From: an uncultured Eubacteriales bacterium
Lineage (GTDB): Bacteria > Bacillota > Clostridia > Peptostreptococcales > Anaerovoracaceae
Assembly (NCBI GenBank): GCA_900542245.1
Contig: UQMQ01000093.1
Coordinates: forward strand, 1-9,497
Direction: 5' to 3'
Length of the DNA stretch: 9,497 nt
This document shows positions 5,101 to 9,497 of the stretch, piece after piece (the stretch's first letter is position 1; each line of letters begins with the position of its first letter). The notes beneath the pieces were generated by a model, which was not told the DNA's origin, searched no databases, and was given only the letters and a program-made list of their open reading frames with translations. The translations under genes and the position numbers were made by a program.

Positions 5101-6468
5101 ATGGAGAGAGAAAATCTAAAGTCGAGAATGGGTTTCATCCTGCTCTCAGCAGGCTGTGCCATCGGCATCGGCAATGTGTGGAAATTTCCATATATGGCAG
5201 GGCAAGGGGGCGGAGGTGCCTTTGTGCTGTGCTACGTTTTATTTTTGGTCATCCTCGGTCTGCCGATCATGACCATGGAATTCGCGGTCGGCCGCGGCAG
5301 CGGCAAGAGTCCGGTCAGAGCCTATCAGGCGCTGGAGAAGCCGGGACAAAAATGGCATATGCACGGCTACTTCACCTTAATCGGCTGCTACCTGCTGATG
5401 ATGTTCTATACGACGGTTGCAGGCTGGATGCTGCACTATTTCTATCTGACCGCGGCAGGAAAGTTTGCAGGACAAAACGCAGAGCAGATCGCGGGCGGTT
5501 TCGGTGAAATGCTGGCGAATCCAAAGGTGATGATGTTCTGGATGGTGTTCGTGGTCGCCCTGTGCATTTTCGTCTGTGCCAGAGGTCTGCAGAACGGTCT
5601 GGAAAAGGTCACCAAGGTGATGATGATCGCGCTGCTTGCCATCATGGTAGTGTTGGCTGTCAACAGCCTGACGATGCCGGGCGCTGCGGAAGGATTGAAA
5701 TTCTATCTGGTGCCTGACTTCGCGCGTATGAAAGAGGTCGGCATCATCAATACGCTGGTCGGCGCGATGAATCAGGCGTTCTTTACCCTGAGCCTGGGGA
5801 TCGGCGCGATGTCCATCTTCGGCAGCTATATCGGCAAAGAGCATGCGCTGCTGGGCGAATCGGTGCGCATTGTGATTTTGGATACCTTTGTCGCGGTCAC
5901 AGCGGGTCTGATCATTTTCCCGGCATGCTTTACCTACGGCGTGGATCAAACCTCCGGACCGAGTTTGATTTTTATCACCCTGCCGAATATCTTCGCACAT
6001 ATGGCGATGGGTCGCTTGTGGGGCAGTCTGTTCTTCTTGTTCATGTCCTTTGCAGCCTTATCGACGGTACTGGCTGTTTTTGAAAATATCATTTGCTGCG
6101 GTATGGAGTTAACAGGCTGCTCGCGGATGAAGTCCAGCCTGGTGAATTTCGTACTGATCACCCTGCTGTCCATGCCTTGCGTTCTTGGCTACAATGTTTG
6201 GAGCTGGGACGGCTTCGCGATCTTTGGCGGCGCGGTGCTGGATTTTGAGGACTTTTTGGTCAGCAACCTGTTCCTGCCGTTGGGTTCTCTGGTCTATCTG
6301 CTCTTCTGCGTCAGTCGCCGGGGCTGGGGCTGGGAGCATTATAAAAAAGAAGTGAATACCGGACATGGTCTGAAGGTGCACGACTGGATGCGCGGCTATC
6401 TGACCTATGGACTGCCGACGATCGTGCTGTTCATCTTTGCTTTCGGTATTTATGATAAATTCTTTTAA
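5101..6468 (+). CDS. Sodium-dependent amino-acid transporter, NSS (SLC6-like) family
   Basis: This 455-residue inner-membrane protein couples Na+ entry to uptake of an amino acid. TM1 carries the unwound motif CAIGIGNVWKFPY followed by GQGGGGAF. TM6 carries FFTLSLGIGAMS, and TM8 carries FAALSTVLAVFE with Na2-site Ser/Thr residues. I count 11 membrane segments, and the length is close to that of the bacterial MhsT/Tyt1 type, which transport hydrophobic or aromatic amino acids; substrate here is not determined. An Asp in TM7 (ILDTFVAV) is typical of chloride-independent bacterial members. The start has AGGAG (5087-5091) 9 nt upstream. It lies 106 bp after the GGDEF gene. The intergenic DNA has TATGAT (5051-5056) and TTGAAA (5043-5048) elements but no well-spaced promoter that I can define. 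Confidence 0.94.
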   Translation: MERENLKSRMGFILLSAGCAIGIGNVWKFPYMAGQGGGGAFVLCYVLFLVILGLPIMTMEFAVGRGSGKSPVRAYQALEKPGQKWHMHGYFTLIGCYLLMMFYTTVAGWMLHYFYLTAAGKFAGQNAEQIAGGFGEMLANPKVMMFWMVFVVALCIFVCARGLQNGLEKVTKVMMIALLAIMVVLAVNSLTMPGAAEGLKFYLVPDFARMKEVGIINTLVGAMNQAFFTLSLGIGAMSIFGSYIGKEHALLGESVRIVILDTFVAVTAGLIIFPACFTYGVDQTSGPSLIFITLPNIFAHMAMGRLWGSLFFLFMSFAALSTVLAVFENIICCGMELTGCSRMKSSLVNFVLITLLSMPCVLGYNVWSWDGFAIFGGAVLDFEDFLVSNLFLPLGSLVYLLFCVSRRGWGWEHYKKEVNTGHGLKVHDWMRGYLTYGLPTIVLFIFAFGIYDKFF

Positions 6469-6489
6469 CCTTCCGTACGAAAGGTTTTG
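6467..6489 (+). terminator. Possible weak terminator after the NSS transporter
   Basis: AACCTT (6467-6472) and AAGGTT (6481-6486) form a stem whose inner CGTACG is also self-complementary, so 18 of 20 positions are symmetric. It overlaps the TAA stop codon. Only TTTT (6484-6487), partly inside the stem, follows, so termination may be weak and the transglycosylase gene may be partly co-transcribed. Confidence 0.4.
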
Positions 6490-6491
6490 AA

Positions 6492-6528
6492 AATCGCGCG
6501 GCGGCAGCTGCCGGTTTGAAACGCGATT
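6492..6528. repeat. Nested inverted repeat before the transglycosylase gene
   Basis: An outer stem, AATCGCG (6492-6498) with CGCGATT (6522-6528), encloses a perfect 12-bp palindrome, CGGCAGCTGCCG (6502-6513). It ends 14 bp before the next start codon and 2 bp before its AAAGGA. It may be a U-less terminator, an operator, or an RNA structure that affects translation of the next gene. Confidence 0.5.
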
Positions 6529-6542
6529 GGAAAGGAATGCGT

Positions 6543-7388
6543 ATGCGTAAAAAAATAATGATATTGGTTTTGACGATGGTGTTCACGCTGAGCAGTACTG
6601 CCTTTGCGCACGCTGCACAGCCGGGCGGTGAGACGGTCGCGCAGGCTGCGGCTGCAGCGCCGGGCGGCGGTGGAGCAGGCAGTGTAAACGGTACAGAAAG
6701 TACCAATGGCGCAGGCAGCACAGATCGTGCGAACGGCGCAGACGGCGCGCTTCCTGCAGGTTCCGGTGAGAATGTGCAGACAGGAGAGCCGACTGCAGCG
6801 CCTGCACCTGCAGAGAACGAAAACGAGCAGACAGAGGATGAAAACGCGCAAGACGCGCAGCAGAATACAGAAACAAGCGACGACGCGAAAGCTGACGTTA
6901 AAAAAGAAACCAAGACGAAACAAGTATCCAAATACCAAAAAGGACTTGCTGCTTACATTCGCAGTAAGAATCCGAAACTCAGCAAGAGCTGGTCGACCAA
7001 GCTGGCGGGCTATTTCATCAAATCGGGCAAGAAAAACAAGATTGACCCGAAGGTCTTGATGGCGCTGGCACAGCGCGAAAGCAATTTCCGCGCCAAGGCA
7101 AGCAGCAAATACGGCTACAAGGGCATGATGCAGTGCACTTCGTCCTTTGCCAAAGCCTACGGATACAAGGCGAGTGATTTGTATCAGGCGGATGTCAGCA
7201 TTGAAATCGCAGCCAGATATTTGCGTTCGATGAAAAACAAGCATGAGACCTACAGCAAAGCGATTGCCTGTTATGTCTGCGGCAGCGGCGCAGTTGCCAA
7301 GGGGATACACTCTCGCGAGCCGGGCAGGTCAGTTATGAAAACACGAAGCAAGATCCAGACCTTCCTGGAAGATAAGAATTACGTATAA
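6543..7388 (+). CDS. Secreted lytic transglycosylase with SLT domain
   Basis: The product has 281 residues and cleaves the glycan strands of peptidoglycan to leave 1,6-anhydro-muramyl ends. Residues 1-24 are a signal peptide (MRKKI, a hydrophobic core, then AFAHA) with likely cleavage before AQPGG. Residues 25-120 are a low-complexity linker rich in Ala, Gly, Glu, Asn and Thr. A Lys-rich segment follows, then the SLT domain from about residue 135. This has the catalytic Glu179 in ALAQRESNF, the GYKGMMQ motif, and AIACYVCGSGAV at the end of the fold. ATG 6543 has AAAGGA 6 nt upstream; ATG 6537 overlaps the ribosome binding site too closely. No lipobox or sortase motif is visible, so the enzyme is probably released or wall-bound. 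A role in growth, spore formation or germination cannot be told from sequence. Confidence 0.9.
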   Translation: MRKKIMILVLTMVFTLSSTAFAHAAQPGGETVAQAAAAAPGGGGAGSVNGTESTNGAGSTDRANGADGALPAGSGENVQTGEPTAAPAPAENENEQTEDENAQDAQQNTETSDDAKADVKKETKTKQVSKYQKGLAAYIRSKNPKLSKSWSTKLAGYFIKSGKKNKIDPKVLMALAQRESNFRAKASSKYGYKGMMQCTSSFAKAYGYKASDLYQADVSIEIAARYLRSMKNKHETYSKAIACYVCGSGAVAKGIHSREPGRSVMKTRSKIQTFLEDKNYV

Positions 7389-7436
7389 AGTACGTATCAA
7401 GGACAGTCCGAAAGAAAGTACAACGGGAAAACACAT

Positions 7437-7994
7437 ATGATATTTGAAGAAAAGACCTTAAAAAGTGAAAGAATTTATGAAGGCACGATCCTCAATCTTC
7501 GCAGAGATGAGGTGACGGTGCTGCATGGGACCTCTTATCGGGAAATCGTTGAGCATAACGGCGGCGCAGTGCTGGCGGCGCTCACCGACGAAGGCAAAAT
7601 GGTGATGGTCAGACAGTTCCGCAAACCCGCAGAACGTGTGATGCTCGAAGTGCCCGCAGGCAAAATCGATCCGGGTGAGAAACCGGAGGAAACGGCAAAG
7701 CGCGAACTGGCAGAGGAAACGGGCTATCGTGCCCGCCATGTGCGGTATTTGACGGAATTTTATCCGTCAGTTGGGTACGCGGAAGAGGTTTTATACCTTT
7801 ACCTTTGTACCGGCTTGACGCCTGGCGAAACCAACTTCGATGAAAACGAAGCCATCGATATCGAAGCATATCCGGTCGAAGTGCTGCATCATATGGTGAT
7901 GCGCGGGGAAATCCACGACGCAAAGACCATCATCGCGATCCTGATGGTACGAGAGCTTATGGCAGAAGGAAAGCTTCAGGTAAAAAAGAAATAA
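7437..7994 (+). CDS. nudF: NUDIX hydrolase, ADP-ribose pyrophosphatase type
   Basis: The product has 185 residues and probably hydrolyses ADP-ribose to AMP and ribose 5-phosphate, protecting the cell from this reactive sugar nucleotide. A complete Nudix box is present: G75, E81, R89-E90-L91, E93-E94 and G96, in the expected GX5EX7REUXEEXGU spacing. The N-terminal beta domain (REIVEHNGGAVLAAL) and the PSVGYAEEVLYLYLC segment after the box are typical of ADP-ribose pyrophosphatases rather than MutT. The ribosome binding site is weak: GGG at 7425-7427. The gene starts 48 bp after the transglycosylase and may share its transcript. Its last 38 bp overlap the convergent spoIIM gene. The nudF-spoIIM neighbourhood of B. 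subtilis supports the name, but the substrate is inferred. Confidence 0.88.
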   Translation: MIFEEKTLKSERIYEGTILNLRRDEVTVLHGTSYREIVEHNGGAVLAALTDEGKMVMVRQFRKPAERVMLEVPAGKIDPGEKPEETAKRELAEETGYRARHVRYLTEFYPSVGYAEEVLYLYLCTGLTPGETNFDENEAIDIEAYPVEVLHHMVMRGEIHDAKTIIAILMVRELMAEGKLQVKKK

Positions 7995-8538
7995 GGTAGA
8001 GGCACAGTCCGCATAGACAGACGAGCGTATAGCGGCGAAACATACTTTTGTCCGGTTTCTGTCTGTTCCCTATGCGGATTTTGTGTGCTCGACAATTCGT
8101 GTTCCACTGCAGTGCTGTTTCAGCGGCATATGCGCATAAGAGACAGAGCAGCGGCAGCTGTATCAACTTTCCAAAAAACAGCGTGAGAGCAATTTGCCGG
8201 ATTCCGGCCAGACCGAGTGTTTCAAACGTCATGGAGGCGGTGAAGCCTAAGCTGAACCCCTTTGCGAAAATGAGCGGTGGAAAACAAAGCAAAAGAGGCG
8301 GTACGAAAGGAACAACCAGAAGAAGAACGGCAATGGTAATCGCTTTTAGACATATTTGACGCAGGAAATACGGAAATACATTGAGCATTTCCTGCGGTGT
8401 AGTCAAGAAGAGGTTTAGCGTTTCTGCAAGAGACGCTTTTCCTGCGCCATATAGGAAGACTTCAAAAAAGGAGCCGCTTGCGATACCCACAGCAAGCAGG
8501 AACAAAAAGATAAAAAACCATTGTAATGTGCGCCGCAT
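7957..8538 (-). CDS. spoIIM: SpoIIM-family sporulation membrane protein
   Basis: This is a 193-residue hydrophobic protein. SpoIIM is the membrane scaffold of the SpoIID-SpoIIM-SpoIIP complex that remodels peptidoglycan during forespore engulfment. Membrane segments are at about residues 5-29, 66-100 (one long or two short), 110-140 and 168-190. The family-like stretch is IFAKGFSLGFTASM followed by a Leu-rich helix, comparable to the KGIVVGFTVGF region of B. subtilis SpoIIM. A basic loop at about residues 147-170 precedes the last helix. The start at 8538 has GAGGAGAG with its core about 9 nt upstream. The gene is convergent with the NUDIX gene and overlaps its 3' end by 38 bp. A mother-cell type -10 candidate lies at 8591-8598. 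Assignment rests on topology, motif resemblance and context, so it is less certain than for spoVS. Confidence 0.8.
   Translation of the reverse strand: MRRTLQWFFIFLFLLAVGIASGSFFEVFLYGAGKASLAETLNLFLTTPQEMLNVFPYFLRQICLKAITIAVLLLVVPFVPPLLLCFPPLIFAKGFSLGFTASMTFETLGLAGIRQIALTLFFGKLIQLPLLCLLCAYAAETALQWNTNCRAHKIRIGNRQKPDKSMFRRYTLVCLCGLCLYLISFLPEAFLLP
8008..8082 (+). terminator. Terminator-like inverted repeat for NUDIX gene, inside spoIIM coding sequence
   Basis: TCCGCATAG-ACAGAC (8008-8022) is the reverse complement of GTCTGT (8061-8066) plus CTATGCGGA (8070-8078), with a 3-nt bulge. TTTT follows at 8079-8082. The loop is 38 nt. It lies 13 bp after the NUDIX stop codon and would end plus-strand transcripts, yet it encodes part of the C-terminal region of the SpoIIM-like protein on the other strand. 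Confidence 0.5.
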
Positions 8539-8590
8539 AAACTTTCTCTCCTCGTGGGGCTTTCTTTACGTTCGAAGCCTTGTATATGAT

Positions 8591-8598
8591 ATTGTATG
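8591..8598 (-). promoter_or_regulatory. Candidate sigma-E/sigma-K type -10 box of spoIIM
   Basis: On the minus strand the sequence reads CATACAAT followed by ATC. This equals the sigma-E -10 consensus CATACAnT and also fits the sigma-K CATAnnnTA. It lies 53 bp before the spoIIM start. No convincing -35 element stands 14-16 bp upstream. B. subtilis spoIIM is sigma-E dependent, which makes the match plausible. AAGCCT (8575-8580) and AGGCTT (8602-8607) form an inverted repeat around it. Confidence 0.45.
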
Positions 8599-8645
8599 CG
8601 GAGGCTTGTGAAGACTTTCCTAAAAATAAAACATGCAGTTTGAGA

Positions 8646-9497
8646 TTACTGTGACAATTTTTGCAGCAATAAAAGCCCCTTCTCGGTGAGATGACATCCC
8701 GCTCGACCGGAGCCAAAGGATACGCAGTTATTTTCTTGCAGACTTTTTAGTATTTTTCGCAAGCGGTATTCAGAAAGCGGCATATAGTCTGCAGCAAGCG
8801 CATCAGCAAGCGCCCTGCGGCCAAGCGGCTGCGCTTTGAGAATTCCCAAAATAGCTGTGATTTCTCTTGTTTCCGCATCCGACAATGCAGCGGAAGAATC
8901 CGCAGACATAGCCGGTGAAGCGTTTTGCTCGCAGTAATCAGAATACAGGTAATCAGGAAGGTCTTGTATTTGAAACGGACTTTCTCCGATGCTGACCATG
9001 TATTCGATGCAGTTGCGCAGTTCACGAATATTACCGGGCCAGTCATATGACATAAAAAATTGCATGACTTCGTCCGTGAACTCTATTTTACAAACCGATT
9101 CATGTTCTGCGAAAGAACGAGCGAGTGTAGGTAAGTCCTGGATTCGATCTCGCAGCGGCGGGATGCTGACGGTCAGTGTATTCAATCGATAGTACAAATC
9201 CAAACGAAACTTTCCGTCATCGACAAGACTGCGAAGATCACGATTGGTCGCAGCGATGATCCGCGTATCGATACTGATGATTTCATCGCCGCCGACACGC
9301 ATGATTTCTTTTTCCTCCAGTACGCGCAGAAGCTTTGCCTGCATCTCCATCGAAAGCTCACCGATTTCATCAAGAAACAGTGTTCCTTTATTTGCTGTTT
9401 GAAAAAGGCCGACTTTTCCGCCTTTCTTCGCGCCGGTGAAGGCGCCGCTTTCATGACCGAATAATTCGTTTTCCAGAAGATTTTCAGGTATCGTAGC
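8646..9497 (-). CDS. Sigma-54-dependent transcriptional activator, C-terminal part (partial)
   Basis: The reading frame is open to the right edge and gives 283 residues of a bacterial enhancer-binding protein; the N-terminal sensor and Walker A lie outside the window. Visible AAA+ elements, numbered from the edge, are the sigma-54 contact loop GAFTGA (18-23), Walker B LFLDEIGE with D43-E44, sensor I with N85 (IIAATNRDL), arginine-finger region FRLDLYYRLN (R98, R104) and sensor II WPGNIREL. All look intact, so it should remodel sigma-54 RNA polymerase using ATP. The C-terminal 70-80 residues do not form the usual Fis-type helix-turn-helix. They look like a winged helix: GRRALADAL, then a recognition-like SEYRLRKILKSLQE, then a wing ending GCHLTEKGLLLL. 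An internal ATG at 9350 is not the start. The target genes are unknown. Confidence 0.93.
   Translation of the reverse strand, partial: ATIPENLLENELFGHESGAFTGAKKGGKVGLFQTANKGTLFLDEIGELSMEMQAKLLRVLEEKEIMRVGGDEIISIDTRIIAATNRDLRSLVDDGKFRLDLYYRLNTLTVSIPPLRDRIQDLPTLARSFAEHESVCKIEFTDEVMQFFMSYDWPGNIRELRNCIEYMVSIGESPFQIQDLPDYLYSDYCEQNASPAMSADSSAALSDAETREITAILGILKAQPLGRRALADALAADYMPLSEYRLRKILKSLQENNCVSFGSGRAGCHLTEKGLLLLQKLSQ

Noticed and set aside
5043..5507. 154-residue forward ORF overlapping the NSS transporter
   Set aside because: It is out of frame with the clear transporter, Arg-rich and without a ribosome binding site.
6465..7310. 281-residue reverse ORF opposite the transglycosylase
   Set aside because: It mirrors the GC-rich linker and SLT domain of a well-supported gene; its Cys/Arg/Ala-rich translation is typical of an antisense shadow.
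8608..8645. Terminator after the sigma-54 activator
   Set aside because: On the minus strand only a 4-bp AAAC/GTTT stem precedes a T-rich stretch; too weak to annotate.
1..9497. CRISPR array, prophage genes, intact transposon or toxin-antitoxin pair
   Set aside because: No regularly spaced long repeats, integrase, transposase or paired small genes are present on either strand.

Overview
The window looks like chromosome of an anaerobic, spore-forming member of the Bacillota, most likely class Clostridia. The evidence is two sporulation genes (spoVS and a spoIIM-family gene), AGGAGG-type ribosome binding sites, TTGAAA/TATACT-type promoters, a radical SAM protein and a sigma-54 activator. Base composition looks moderate. 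I cannot name the family or genus from this sequence.

Layout. 1-271: upstream region of the first gene, with several inverted repeats and no convincing ORF. 272-1669 (+): radical SAM protein with a Cys-rich C-terminal region. 1677-1819: a terminator for it, two short direct repeats and a bidirectional terminator. 1821-1895 (-): tRNA-Glu(CTC) with a good promoter at 1910-1938. 2008-3042 (-): YprB-like RNase H-fold exonuclease, with a promoter at 3225-3253 and a leader holding three hairpins with C-rich loops. 3457-3717 (+): spoVS, followed by a clean terminator. 3915-4994 (+): membrane-anchored GGDEF protein. 5101-6468 (+): sodium-coupled amino-acid transporter of the NSS family. 6543-7388 (+): secreted lytic transglycosylase. 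7437-7994 (+): NUDIX hydrolase of the ADP-ribose pyrophosphatase type. 7957-8538 (-): SpoIIM-family membrane protein whose 3' end overlaps the NUDIX gene. 8646-9497 (-): C-terminal part of a sigma-54-dependent activator running off the right edge.

How the genes relate. This is mostly a set of single-gene units with their own promoters or terminators, not one operon or defence island. NUDIX next to spoIIM resembles the nudF-spoIIM neighbourhood of Bacillus subtilis, although here the two genes converge and overlap. I see no phage genes, intact insertion sequence, CRISPR array or toxin-antitoxin pair. The most unusual signals are non-coding: the three-hairpin leader of the RNase H-fold gene, a structured region before the radical SAM gene with four ATGCAT sites and a 24-bp near-palindrome, phased A-tracts upstream of spoVS, and a terminator-like inverted repeat lying inside the spoIIM coding sequence. 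No clearly new multi-gene system is visible.
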